Origin: Spirogloea muscicola
Lineage: Eukaryota > Streptophyta > Zygnematophyceae > Spirogloeales > Spirogloeaceae
Length of the DNA stretch: 54,590 bases
Direction of reading: 5' to 3'
NCBI GenBank assembly: GCA_009602725.1
Contig: WELB01000004.1
Span: 958,002 to 1,012,591 of the forward strand
The notes under the pieces are model-generated. The model made no database searches. It was not told the origin of the DNA and worked only from the letters and a program-made list of their open reading frames with translations. The first letter of the stretch is position 1. Each line of letters begins with the position of its first letter. The position numbers and the translations under genes are program-made. Shown here piece by piece: positions 30,280 through 47,859 of the stretch.

Positions 30280-31069
30280 CTAGGCCTCAGCCTCGGGCGG
30301 AGCATCAACCTCCGGCTCAGCCTCAGCAGGGGCTCCAGCGGCCTCGACTCCGGCCTCAGAAGCAACCTCAGGCTCAGCGGCCTCGCCAACAACGCCGCTG
30401 TCCACGGGGGCTGAGCCCACATCCTCCGCAGAAGCTTGGGCAGCCTCGAAGCCGGCCTCCACGACACCGCTCTCAGAGCCGTCTGCGCCGTCCACGACGT
30501 CGTCCAGCGGCGGCCCGTCGTCATCGAGCGCCTCGAACTCGGCGTAGCCAGGCTCGCCGTACATGTCGTTGAGGTACTCGAGGCCGGCACGTGTAAGGAT
30601 GAGCTTGTCAGCACGCAGGACGTCGTAGAGGTTGAGGGAGCGCGGCGTAGCGACGGTGAGGCGCGGGATGTTGCGGCTGGACAGGCGCAGCGCGTCGGAG
30701 AGCTCGCCGTCGGCCAGGAAGAGCAGCGCCGCCCGGCGGCCGTCCGTCGCAAAACCCCATCGCCGCAGCGCGGCGACAAAGGCGGCGGTGCTGGGGCTGG
30801 CGACGGCGGCGGCGAGGCCGTCGACGACGAGCGCGTCGGGCGCGGCGGACTGGAGCGCCGTGGAGAGCGCCAGCTGGCGCTCCTTGCGGTTGATCTTGTG
30901 GGACCAGTCCTTGGGCTTGGGCCCGAAGACGACGCCGCCGCCGGGCCGCAGCGGCGTGCGCTTGGACCCCATGCGCGCCGAGCCCGTGCCCTTCTGCTTC
31001 AGCGGCTTGCGCCCGCCGCCGCGCACCTCCGCGCGCGTCAGCGTGGACGCCGTGCCGCGCCGCCGCGCC
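30280..31069 (-). CDS. RPL4: Plastid ribosomal protein uL4, N-terminus in gap
   Basis: About 262 residues are visible in one exon. The bacterial-type L4 signature is clear: [60 protein letters not shown]. The globular end follows, with [20 protein letters not shown] and [18 protein letters not shown]. uL4 binds 23S rRNA and lines the exit tunnel. A Glu/Ala/Pro-rich acidic tail of about 100 residues extends past the bacterial end; plastid L4 of plants also carries an acidic extension. This, with the bacterial type, supports a nuclear gene for the chloroplast ribosome. The missing N-terminus (globular start and transit peptide) lies in the adjacent gap. Confidence 0.9.
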
Positions 31070-31548
31070 NNNNNNNNNNNNNNNNNNNNNNNNNNNNNNN
31101 NNNNNNNNNNNNNNNNNNNNNNNNNNNNNNNNNNNNNNNNNNNNNNNNNNNNNNNNNNNNNNNNNNNNNNNNNNNNNNNNNNNNNNNNNNNNNNNNNNNN
31201 NNNNNNNNNNNNNNNNNNNNNNNNNNNNNNNNNNNNNNNNNNNNNNNNNNNNNNNNNNNNNNNNNNNNNNNNNNNNNNNNNNNNNNNNNNNNNNNNNNNN
31301 NNNNNNNNNNNNNNNNNNNNNNNNNNNNNNNNNNNNNNNNNNNNNNNNNNNNNNNNNNNNNNNNNNNNNNNNNNNNNNNNNNNNNNNNNNNNNNNNNNNN
31401 NNNNNNNNNNNNNNNNNNNNNNNNNNNNNNNNNNNNNNNNNNNNNNNNNNNNNNNNNNNNNNNNNNNNNNNNNNNNNNNNNNNNNNNNNNNNNNNNNNNN
31501 NNNNNNNNNNNNNNNNNNNNNNNNNNNNNNNNNNNNNNNNNNNNNNNN
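31070..31548. other. Assembly gap, 479 N
   Basis: Unknown sequence between the divergent genes RPL4 (-) and FAH (+). It must contain the start codon of each gene and their shared promoter region. Confidence 0.95.
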
Positions 31549-35188
<3,640 letters not shown>

Positions 35189-35513
35189 CATTATCGCATG
35201 AGCTGGCAACAGCTCACATTGCAACAGCTTCTCTTTCATGACGTTCATTTTGTGGGCATCCCTAACATTGTACATAGCTGATCGCGCTTTAGCGTGATGA
35301 AACAGATATAAGCAGTTCAGGAATGATCTTGCCAAAAGGCTACTCTGGCTGTTGCTCAGTTGCTCCACATACTAGCAACGGTGTGCAAGGGTCCGGCAAG
35401 GTCCTCGGACATCGCATATTGACCAGTAGGCCGGCTTACATTGTCTCATCCTCCAGTAGACCTGGGATGCAGCGGTTGCTGAGCAACAATTGTGCACTAT
35501 ATTACCAAAGGCC
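35189..35513. other. Convergent 3' ends, no gene
   Basis: About 325 bases shared by the 3' untranslated regions of FAH (+) and FTHFS (-). On the minus strand a TGTAA (35440-35436), the usual green-algal polyadenylation signal, lies about 75 bases after the FTHFS stop. Confidence 0.5.
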
Positions 35514-39331
<3,818 letters not shown>

Positions 39332-39480
39332 AGAACGGCGGCGGAACCGGCGCCGCGTCAATTTTCTCCTCCTCACAACTCCGGGCTCGGACAGCGGCGA
39401 GCGTCTCAAGCTGCGGTGGTTCCTGGTCGAGCCGCCGAGCAGCTCCGGAAGGCTTCACCGAGATCCAGTGCACGTCTCCT

Positions 39481-39525
39481 GCGCGCGCCGCGGCGTCGGC
39501 GGCGGCCGCGGCGGCGGCAGCGGGA
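39481..39525. repeat. GGC-rich tract upstream of FTHFS
   Basis: Interrupted (GGC)n about 150 bases upstream of the FTHFS start codon. Similar tracts stand at the 5' end of most genes in the window. Confidence 0.6.
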
Positions 39526-39734
39526 ACGAGACTAAACGATGGCTCAGCAATTCAGGGTCATACGAGGGATGAAGCGGCTGTACTGCTGGAAGTAGCCTGT
39601 GCATGACACCAGATTAATGTCTTTGTGCATATAACAAGCGTTTGTTGAAATGCATCTGCGGGACAGCGGGAGCCACTCAGACTGGGCTGCTCGGGGGCCG
39701 CAATGTGTACCACCGCGTCCGTCACCAGAACATT

Positions 39735-39790
39735 TGTAAGGCTCTCTTTCAATTTCATGCGCACCGTGCACCTTCTGCCGCGTCAGCAAC
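39735..39790 (+). mobile_element. Type-2 retroelement tail fragment
   Basis: ATTTGTAAGGCTCTCTTTCA then ATTTCATGCGCACCG, matching the tail at 41105-41155. No ORF part precedes it. Confidence 0.6.
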
Positions 39791-39904
39791 ATAAGAGATA
39801 ACGGCTGCTGATATTAAAGAATCGGCTGTAAACTAAGAGAGAAATACCGTGTATTTGAAACAATTGAAGGCCAATATGGCCAAGTACAAAGGCAAAAAGA
39901 GAGA

Positions 39905-40040
39905 GAGACGCTTGCAGAGAGAGCGCGCGGTGTGCATGAAATTGAAAGGGAGGCCAATTCCGGCCTTACAAATGTCCTTTTAACTGGGTAATGAGCTGGC
40001 TAAGGGGGACACTAATATCCCCGAGTGAGCACATGCAACA
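39905..40040 (-). mobile_element. Inverted type-2 3' end
   Basis: About 115 bases are nearly identical to the reverse complement of 41034-41150, ending at the same boundary (GCGCGCGGTG...CATGAAATTGAAAGGG). With that copy it forms an inverted pair flanking the ORF at 40381-41096. The pair looks like terminal inverted repeats but is better explained as two insertions in opposite orientation. Confidence 0.65.
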
Positions 40041-40142
40041 GCAGCTGCCAACAGAAGGGACTCTCATCCATTAGCACCCATCTGTAGTTATATACACTTG
40101 GGTAGCGGTGTGTTTTGAGCCCCCTTCTATACCTGCGTTTCC

Positions 40143-40380
40143 TGGCTGACGCAGTCCACATGCGGGCAGGCCGTACTATGGCTGCTGCGTCTGGGTCTCG
40201 GCGGAGTGCCTCATTCCCTGCTTCGAGTTACTCTGACTTGCTGTTGCTCACACGTGGATACTGAGCTTCCTTCTGCATCGTCTCGTGTCTAGTTGCGTAG
40301 TTTCTCTTTCGGCTCCTTTTCTTTGGCTTTGGATAATGTACATATTTTTGGGCTGGCTTTGCCAACCCCTCTTCTCTATG
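40143..40380 (+). mobile_element. Truncated retroelement 3' end with type-1 tail
   Basis: MRAGRTMAAASGSRR, then YSDLLLLTRGY and stop (TGA 40260-40262), followed by the tail with hairpin GGGCTGGCTTTGCCAACCC at 40360-40378. Confidence 0.7.
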
Positions 40381-41165
40381 AATGTGGCCATCGTTCGGAG
40401 GATGAGATCTCTTTGGCAGCTCACATGCTTCGATGTGTTGCGCGAAGTGAACGTAATGCCTCCCACAATCTTCTCAGAGACACTATGTATGGCTTGGTGC
40501 GCGAGGCAGGTTATCATGCGGCCATGGAGGTGCCGGGCATCATGCCGGTACTCCAGAAGCGTGGCAGGCCTTACGTCAGGCGTCTAGATGTGGTGGCCAC
40601 CCCCCGGAGTGGTGGGGCTCGTCTTCTCCTCGACGTCGTTCTCATTGACGCATTCCAACAAGGGGCACCCACACCGACTGTGCCAGGTTGGGCGACACAT
40701 CACGCGGAGAGGAAGAAGAAGAGGCACTATGATGACCACCCCCGAGGCGACCACTTCTTCCCGAGCGCCATGGACATATGCGGCGGCTATGGAACGAACT
40801 GGTCTTCCCTCCTTCATCGCCTGGCACTGCATGTTGATGCCCGCCGACGTAGTCGGGCTGGTAGTTTAGGCCATTCTAGCGTTCCGCAAGCCATCACTGC
40901 ATGCTATAGGATGCGGCTATCATCGAGTCTGCAGCGCTCCCAGGCACTCGCGATTCACCAGCTTGCTGGTCGTGCATTAGCCCAGGCTAGTGGCTTCCGT
41001 GGTGGTGGTTTGGCTACTCAGTATAGCTTGTCAGATATGCATGTGCTCACTCAGGGATATTTAGTGTCCCCCTTAGCCAGCTCATTACCCAGTTAACAAG
41101 ACATCTGTAAGGCTAGAATTGGCCTCCCTTTCAAATTCATGCGCACCGCGCGCCTTCTCTCTCTC
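40381..41165 (+). mobile_element. Best-preserved retroelement C-terminus (nuclease-like domain)
   Basis: The frame is open from before 40381 to a stop at 41096. It starts with a Cys/His-containing segment (HMLRCVARSERNASHNLLRD) like the zinc-knuckle region that follows the reverse transcriptase of many non-LTR elements. Then come RRLDVVATPRSGG, RLLLDVVLIDAF and AERKKKRHYDDHPRGDHFF, with a D...D...K arrangement like a PD-(D/E)XK restriction-type nuclease. The C-terminus is RMRLSSSLQRSQALAIHQLA and YSLSDMHVLTQGY; the stop after GY has mutated, so the frame reads 13 residues into the type-2 tail. No RT core is present, so the copy is 5'-truncated. Confidence 0.7.
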
Positions 41166-41184
41166 TATGGGCGAGCAATTCTTC

Positions 41185-41700
41185 TTGGACTTTGTCCAAT
41201 CTTTCTGGGCTGGCCATCCACAGCCCCGCCCCCATATCTTAACACACTCCATTCTTTCGCAGAGCCACTATTCTCCTTTGCAGATCTCAAAGTCTGTGGC
41301 GCTTCTTGGCCCCTCCGCAACCTTGTCCATTCACTTCTCGGGCTGGCCTCTCACTTAGCGCTTTAAGGCCCCTCCATCATTTGGCCCAATGGAACTCTTG
41401 TCAATTCTCTCCGGGCTGGCTTTTCACAGCCCTTGCCCCCATTGGGAGAGCAACTTCTTCTCACAGCCATGGCTGTCAATCTGGAAGAGCTGCTATCTCA
41501 TCCTTCGGAAGAAATTGGCTCTCTCAAATTGGCTCTCTCGTTCGCACTCAAGCTCCCTCAGACCTTGTCCATTCTTTTGGGCTGGCCTTTCCCAGCCACC
41601 AGTCAATCTGGCCGCGCTTTCTCTCAAGGGGGTTAGGGCAGTGAACAGCCAGCCCGAAGTCACAAGGTCCGAAGGGGCCACAGCGCTTTAAGCAAAGCTT
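41185..41700 (+). mobile_element. Cluster of type-1 tails
   Basis: At least four tail copies without ORF: hairpins at 41207-41226, about 41340 (damaged), 41413-41432 (GGGCTGGCTTTTCACAGCCC) and 41579-41597. The last is followed by CACCAGTCAATCTGGCCGCG and then an inverted tail starting near 41640. That is the same order as at 1090-1160. Confidence 0.7.
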
Positions 41701-42190
41701 CCCGGTTTGACGATCAATTTATCAGCCTCTAGGTAGCCGCTAGTCAGAAAGACTAGCCGCCGGAAAGCAATCCCATTGAAAAGCCAGAGGATGCAGCTAG
41801 AGCACGGCAGCACGCAGATGCAAGGCGTGGGCCATGGACCGCTGGAATGGTATGCAGTGATGTGGAAGAGCTCACTCTTCTGCAAAGAACTGTGATTTCT
41901 CCTAAACAAGGAGACGAAAAATACCTCAACTGGGGGCGACAACTGTAAGCAAGAGAAACAATTCTTTCAATGTAAGCAATGGCTGTGAGAAGCCAGCCCA
42001 AAGGAATGTACAAGGACTGTAAAGGAAACTTGCTCTCTTAAAGGTGGCGAGGGCTGTGGAAGAACAGCGCTTCCATATTGACAGCAGTGGCTGTGAGAAG
42101 AATTGCTCGCCCATAGAGAGGAGGGGCTGGCAAAGCCAGCCTAAAAAGAATGAGAGAGGCCAGCCCGAAAGGGATGGACAAGGTCTGAAA
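41701..42190 (-). mobile_element. Minus-strand tails and a decayed ORF end
   Basis: On the minus strand QRSMAHALHLRAA is readable near 41845 before stops. Further inverted tails have hairpins at 41981-41999 and 42123-42140 and a partial one near 42155. Together with the plus-strand copies this makes a tail-to-tail island. Confidence 0.65.
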
Positions 42191-42380
42191 AAGAGAGAAG
42201 GCGCGCGGGGCGCATGAAATGAAATGGAGGCCAATTCAAGCCGACACATTGTTCAGGCAGAGTCTAGGGCAAACTAAACAGGGCTACATAATACGGAAAC
42301 CTACACCAAGGTGCCTAAGGTGACATCAGTACCCACGGGTGAGCACAAACAAATCCGACAAGCTAACTTGGGGAAAAGAG
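42191..42380 (-). mobile_element. Young type-2 3' end
   Basis: It matches 27255-27445 (inverse) over about 150 bases with few differences, from LTRGY-stop through the GCGCGCGGGGCGCATG boundary near 42205. Confidence 0.75.
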
Positions 42381-42784
42381 AGGGACGAGTGGCACAGGAA
42401 GCAAAACACAAACCGCTAAGACGTCAGCAAGTAGGCTCTCAGTAACCTCTAGCTGAGAAAAGCTTGGAGCGATGGAAGACTGCCAGGCATCCGTCAAGCC
42501 GCGCTCCCTCTGTGGCGTTTCCGACCATGCAACGCCGTTACATCGCCCCACCAAGCACGGGGATGGTCAACCAAGACGGCGGCCCCAAGGGGCGGAGGTC
42601 GAGGGTCTGACCAACTGGCCAGCTTCATCATTGCCACTGAGCTGCCTCGTTTCAGGTGGGACCCAGCGCTGCGCTCCAGCGGGCTCAGCGGCCCCGCCCA
42701 ACGCGGCGGCGGCGCCGCGCCCGCCCCACGTCGCCGCCGGCGCCGGCGCCGGCGGCGGCGGAGGAGGCGGTGGCGGCAACGGCG

Positions 42785-42852
42785 GCTTCGGTAGGTCTAG
42801 GTTTAGGGTTGAGTGTTTAGCGGCGGCGGCAGCGGCGGCGGAGGCCGGAGCC
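42785..42852 (+). repeat. Telomere-like plus GGC leader of the ABHD13 gene
   Basis: GGTCTAGGTTTAGGGTTGAG (from 42792) is followed by an interrupted (GGC)n tract and then the start codon at 42853. Here TTTAGGG is on the sense strand, the reverse of the other four tracts. Confidence 0.65.
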
Positions 42853-45316
42853 ATGCTGAAGTACCTGCGGGCGCTGGCGTACGGCGTCGGCGGCCTCGCC
42901 GCCGCGGGCCTCGTGCTGCTGGTCATCTTCCAGGCGAGCCCGCGCTCCCCCTCCGGCGGCGGAGGATGCGGCCGCGGCCGCGGCGCCGGCGGTCGCTTCG
43001 GCGGCTCGGTGCTGGACCCAGCGCCTCCACCAGGGCCCCTCCGGACGCCGCCGACGAGCCGAGCCTGACATGGGTCCCGTCGTCGACCCGCTGACGGCGG
43101 CGCCGCTTCTGGCTCGCTCGCTGGCGCAGGAGCGGCTGGTGTATGTGCCGGTGGTGCCGGGCCTCACCAAGGCGTACCCCTTCACGCCGGCGCGTGCGCG
43201 CCTCCACTACGAGGACGTCTGGCTCACGGCGCGTGACGGCGTCCGCCTCCACGCTTGGTTCCTCAAACTCCAGCCCGCCAAAGAAGGCGAGCCGCCAGTC
43301 GGCACACACCCAGTCCTCAGTGTTCGGGCAGCAGCTTATCTCCATCTCTGTCCTTGTTTCTCTCAGTCTCGCGCATTGTCATCTCTCGCACTCCCTGTGG
43401 ACGGCTGGCTGGCGTGGTGGATAACCCGTTGCAGCAGGCGAAAGCGCTGAGCTGCGTGGAGCCGTTCATGCTTTGCACCAGAAAGCTGGACGAATAAGTT
43501 ATGGGTGTGGCTCTCGTGCGCAGCAAAGCGCCTTGATGGCAGGGGTTCCTCACACCTGCCAGCTGCACTGACTCCTCCAATGCGCCCCGGTGATCTGCAG
43601 GACCCACCATTGTGTTCTTCCAGGAGAATGCTGGCAGTATCCCCTCCTTTGGCGAGCCCCTTACTGCCTGCTGCGCCTCGCTTGCCTGCATGGCGACCGC
43701 CGCTCACTGCATCCCTAACCATTCCTATGCCCTTGATGCCGAGGCTCGTCCATGCTGTCAGGGTTTTAGGTAGGGCTTTAGGTCATACTTCCTGCAGGTC
43801 GGAGGATGCCGGAGAATGTCGAGGTAAGCAGGGGCCACAGTCCTCCACTCCATGACTCAATTACAAGCTTGCAGAGGAAAGGCCTACCTTGACAGGGCGA
43901 GCCAGACATTGCGCATAGGCTGGACTTCATTGCCATGATGATGTTGAAGCTCCAGTGCAACGTCTTCATGCTCTCCTACCGAGGGTGAGCCGGGGCAATC
44001 GAGCTTTGTCCTTTGCCAGTCCTGCTATTTGCAGAAGTCGCCGGATAGCCACAGACTGGTGTTCATGCTTGAAAGATGCAGGCTGCCGAGTTCATGCATT
44101 CGACACAGTGTAGCAAGCAGAGTCAACGCTGTCTGCTTGTGTGAAACCTTACACTGAGAGATGTGCTTGAGTGCAGGTACGGAGCAAGCGACGGGTTCCC
44201 TTCTCAGCATGGAATCATTCTTGACGCCCAGGCCAGTCCAAATGCAGGGCCTTGAGCTGAATTCCTCCAGTCCTCCAGCCAAAAGAAATTGCAATTTTGT
44301 AATTGCGGTCCTGTGGACACTGCACTCAGGCATTTGAGCATGCTGCAGGCTCCCTGTCTGTCCCTAACCTTCTTGAGCTCCGTAACGTGGCGCAGGCGTC
44401 TCTGGATCACCTGCTGGCGCGACCAGACATTGACTCCAAGCAGATTGTGTTATTCGGGCGGTCACTGGGTGGCGCAGTTGCAACACAGCTGACCGCCAAC
44501 AACCCTGGCAAGGTGCTCCAGTACTTTGGCAGTCAGCCCAGATCTCCAGTGCATGTCAGCTTTGCTGCAGGTCTGGATAATTGGTTAGTCAGCCCGACAA
44601 TGCAGCTCTAGATACTATTACACAGCGCACCGATAAGTACTGAAGCTTCAGAACCGTAGGAGCATTGAGATACTTTCGGGCGGCCCTGATTGCCTCGTTT
44701 ACCCCACCGAGCGAGCACAGGTGGCAGCTATTGCGCTGGAGAACACGTTCACCTCGGTGCTGGACATGGCTGGCCAGATGCTGCCTTTCCTGGGCTACCT
44801 GGTGGGCACTGAGGGCGTGAAGCCGCTCAACCCGCTCGTGCGATCGCCATGGCGCACCGTGGACATCATTGCCTCGGTATGCTTCCTGTGTTGCAGATTC
44901 TGGCGGTGCTCGAGCTGGCGCCTGCATTCCGTTCACTCCATCGTCACCTCTACTCGACAGATGAGACCCATGCAGATAGCACTAATCCTGATGTACGACC
45001 ACCCAATGCGCCGCAGGTCCACACGCCGGTCCTGTTCCTTGCAGGCCTGCAAGACGAAATGGTGCCGCCGGTGCAAATGCGGCGGCTCTTTGAGCAGTGT
45101 AAGACAGACCCACGCAACGCTGCCGTGTTTGTCGAGTTCCGCACTGGCGCGCACATGGACACGTGGGTGAAGGGCGGGGAGCGGTACTGGCGTGTGCTGG
45201 AGCTCTTTCTGCGACAGCATGTGATGGAGCGGAAGCAGCCGCACGGTGCAGCCGCCAGTGGTGCTCGCGCAGAGCTATCGGATGAGCTGTTGGGTCAACG
45301 GCACGCGGTTCTTTAG
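42853..45316 (+). CDS. ABHD13: ABHD13/WAV2-type alpha/beta hydrolase
   Basis: Eight exons, 326 residues: 42853-42933, 43130-43286, 43601-43636, 43906-43984, 44177-44231, 44396-44512, 44721-44876, 45017-45316. The N-terminus (LAYGVGGLAAAGLVLLVIFQ) is a membrane anchor, then ERLVYVPVVPGLTKAYPFTP. Oxyanion region: PTIVFFQENAGNIAHRLDF. Nucleophile: GRSLGG with Ser ~159. Asp: GLQDEMVPP. His: FRTGAHMDTW. Plant WAV2 and animal ABHD13 share this plan; ABHD13 has been linked to protein depalmitoylation and WAV2 to root bending, so the substrate here is open. Introns 1 (42934), 2 (43287) and 5 (44232) all start with GC, fixed by phase and alignment. An open frame continues upstream to 42472, but the family starts at this ATG. 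Confidence 0.9.
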
Positions 45317-46126
45317 AGAGGTGACGCAGGGTTGCCCCACCTCACCACCAGCCTGGCTGCCAACGGTGCTCGCTCCAGTGGCCGGTATCAGTGCTCATCT
45401 GCTGCCAAATAATGCCGTGCAGCACTTCATGCAGAGCAATGAAACGCGACCATGATACTGCTATGCGCTTGGCTGCCAATGATTCTTTGAATAATTACTG
45501 TGATACACAGAGGCAATCGGCATGTAGAACTGCAGGGTTTCTTCCGGCATGAGATGCACTTGCACAAATTTGCTTACTGGGTGAGCTCGGACAAGCTGGT
45601 CAGATCGCTGGCTATTGATGTACCAGTTGCTGCAGGACCCTGGGCAATAAATTGCGATAATTGCACCACAGAATTATGGAGTATACAGGCCTCAAGGGAA
45701 CCTGTGCTAGGAAGAAAAGCGCGAGTCAATCAATCAAGAGACAGCTCTCTCAGCATCCCTCGTGAAAAGCGGGCGTATCCCCACTTTTCGAATTTGACAC
45801 AAGCTTGGGTGTATGCCCACCAGCATGCCCCAGCACCCACTCCAGCTTAGCAACTGGCCATGTTCACAAGGGGGGTGACTTGCTCACTCGGAGACTCAAT
45901 TAAGCTAAGCATGCGGCTCTACTCTACTCTATGACTGGGCTCATGCAAAGCCTGTGGGTGCCTCACTTAGGTTCTTTGAAGGGCAATGGGCTAATGGAGC
46001 CCCGCCAAGCGGTGGACATTTTATGCAAACGGGACAAAAGATGGTAATCAAAAAGCAGCGGAGGGCGCCTGTAAGCTACTACACTAAGAAGGAGGAGGTG
46101 GGGTGAGACAACAGCGGGGGCTGCTG
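45317..46126. other. Convergent intergenic region, no gene recognised
   Basis: About 800 bases between the stops of ABHD13 (+) and the membrane-protein gene (-). Open frames up to 116 codons show no family features. No retroelement tail was seen. Confidence 0.5.
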
Positions 46127-46850
46127 TCAGGAGTAGATGGCGAGCGGCGCAATGGGCGGCGCGCGGTAGGCCAGCCAGTGCAGGCAGGCGGCGGACACAA
46201 CGTGCCAGCAGGTGTGGCGCAGGACGAACTGCGCCTGTTTCCGCGACGTGCGGCTCCACGCCAGGAAGCACAGGGAGAAGACGGTGAGGCCGACGATCTC
46301 GAGCTGCACCCACACCGTCGAGGAGTAGAAGAGCGCGGATCGCAGCGGCCCCAGAAGCACTGCGCCAGGCGGAGAGCACACGAGGCATGTCAGAGGCAGG
46401 GCAATGTGGTCGCAGAGGGCGACGGCGACGACAGCGAGAGTCAGTGGGTATTCTTGTGACGGCAATAGCCTCTGCAGAGGCTCGACGATGACATCCCTCA
46501 GCAATCTTCGCAGCGCCATGAGGAGCAGAGGCGGCAGCCCAACTCGAGAGACTGCCATAAGGGCCGAGTGCGACGGGCGGCGCTGCGGCACAGCCGTGGA
46601 GGCCATTGTGGGCGGGCGCACCTCCGACGGTGGCGACGGAGCGGTCGGCGCAGCACCAGGCGCGGGAGGCGGGGCAGAGGGAGTCGGCGGCGAGGGAGGT
46701 GACGGTGACGGCGGCGAAGAGGGCGGCCATGAGGGGGCAGGCGCGCGCCCAGTAGGCGGCGCATACGGTGGCGTAGAGCAGCGACGAGGCAGCGACGGTC
46801 ACCGAGAAGCGGACGCGCAGGAGGCCCGACGGCCGCCCGCTGGCCGTCAT
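46127..46850 (-). CDS. Multi-pass membrane protein of unknown function
   Basis: Two exons, 46850-46622 and 46551-46127, give 217 residues with matched phases. I do not recognise the family. Hydrophobic segments occur at ~15-33 (TVAASSLLYATVCAAYW), ~36-55 (CPLMAALFAAVTVTSLAADS), ~80-92, ~112-134 (YPLTLAVVAVALCDHIALPL), ~150-178 and near the end. Polar residues set in membrane segments (AADS, CADRSVATV, RHTCWHVVSAAC) recall the CREST superfamily (ceramidase, Per1, TMEM8), whose core uses Ser, Asp and His; this is a weak guess. The start could be upstream: frames continue through a (GCC)n tract to an ATG near 47029. It is divergent from COX5C. Confidence 0.55.
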
Positions 46851-47054
46851 CTCCAGGTGATCCGCCACCCACGCGGCGACCCGCGCCGCACCGCGCGCCA
46901 GTGCCGCGCCCGCCGCCGCCGCCGCCGCCGCCGCCGGTGGGGGCACTGCCTTGCCAAGCCTTCGCCGCGGCGGGGACGAGTGTGCCGGCTTCGAACCTGA
47001 GCAACGCCCCCGCCCCCGCCGCCGTGAGCATTTCCAGGCGCTGCCCGCGGCCCG

Positions 47055-47165
47055 GAAGGAGTGGACAAAAGAAGAAAGTGCTCGCCCATTGAGGATAGGG
47101 GGCTGGAGAAAGCCAGCCCAAAAAAGAATCAACAGAGGGTCCAAAAGGGCCGTAAGGCTCCTAAA
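47055..47165 (-). mobile_element. Solo inverted type-1 tail between divergent genes
   Basis: Reverse of the common tail: GTGCTCGCCCATTGAGGATA, hairpin GGGCTGGAGAAAGCCAGCCC (47100-47119), then AAAAAAGAATCAACAGAGGG and TCCAAAAGGGCC. No ORF part is present. It sits in the shared upstream region of the membrane-protein gene and COX5C. Confidence 0.75.
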
Positions 47166-47343
47166 ATCTTCCCGTCCGGGCGTGCTGGCTCCGACAAGCC
47201 CCGCCCGGGCAGCGGCGCACTCTTTCCACGCCCTGCCCGCCCCTCGGACCCAGCCCGGCACCTTCGCTTCCCGCCCTCCTGGTCGCAGCTACGTCCAGCT
47301 GCATCCAGCCGCTTTCCGCGCCGCCGCCGCCATCGCTGCGCCT

Positions 47344-47374
<31 letters not shown>

Positions 47375-47559
47375 TCGAGGGACTGCGCGAGAGCTTGCTG
47401 CGGCAGCTCAGGACGCCGCCGCTGCGGCGGGCGGTCGGCCTCCCTCGAGCCTTCAGGCGGCGCTCTCGGCTCGCCGCCGGGGGCCTCCCAGCACCCCGCG
47501 CCGACGCCGCCGCCGCCGGCCATGAACGGAAACGGCANTCCGCTCCTTCGGCGTGAGCG

Positions 47560-47606
47560 CCTAGACCCCAGAACCGAAACCCTAGCCCTGAACCCCAAAA
47601 CCTGCA

Positions 47607-47642
<36 letters not shown>
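47560..47642 (+). repeat. Telomere-like plus GGC leader of COX5C
   Basis: CCGAAACCCTAGCCCTGAAC and CCCCAAAACC run up to CTGCAG, then (CGG/GGC)n to the ATG at 47643. GTGAGC at 47551 and CTGCAG at 47601 could bound a ~52-base leader intron made of the telomere-like tract. A single N sits at 47537, just upstream. Confidence 0.65.
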
Positions 47643-47643
<1 letters not shown>

Positions 47644-47826
47644 TGGCCGGCGGCGGGCACCACCTAGCGCACGCGGCGTCCAAGCGCGGGCCCCGGCTGC
47701 TGCACGAGATCGGCATCGGCCTGGCGCTCGGCATCTTCGGTACAGCCCGCCGCCAGGGCCCGGCAGGCCTGACCGACGCCGCGACGCGCCGCCGCCGGGC
47801 TCGGCCGCTGACGCCGCTGATGCCCA

Positions 47827-47859
<33 letters not shown>

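Noticed and set aside
30436-31069. Plus-strand frame opposite RPL4
   Set aside because: GC-rich codons leave the antisense frame open. The minus strand carries an unmistakable uL4 sequence.
39918-41150. DNA transposon with ~115-base terminal inverted repeats around the ORF at 40293-41096
   Set aside because: The two ends are an inverted pair, but the same sequence occurs elsewhere as the 3' end of other copies (24665-24960 and others) without a partner. Two opposite insertions of a 5'-truncated retroelement explain it better.
42472-42852. N-terminal extension of the ABHD13 protein
   Set aside because: The frame is open and in phase, but it crosses a telomere-like tract and a GGC run and begins in transposon-flanking sequence. 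The family starts at ATG 42853 with a membrane anchor.
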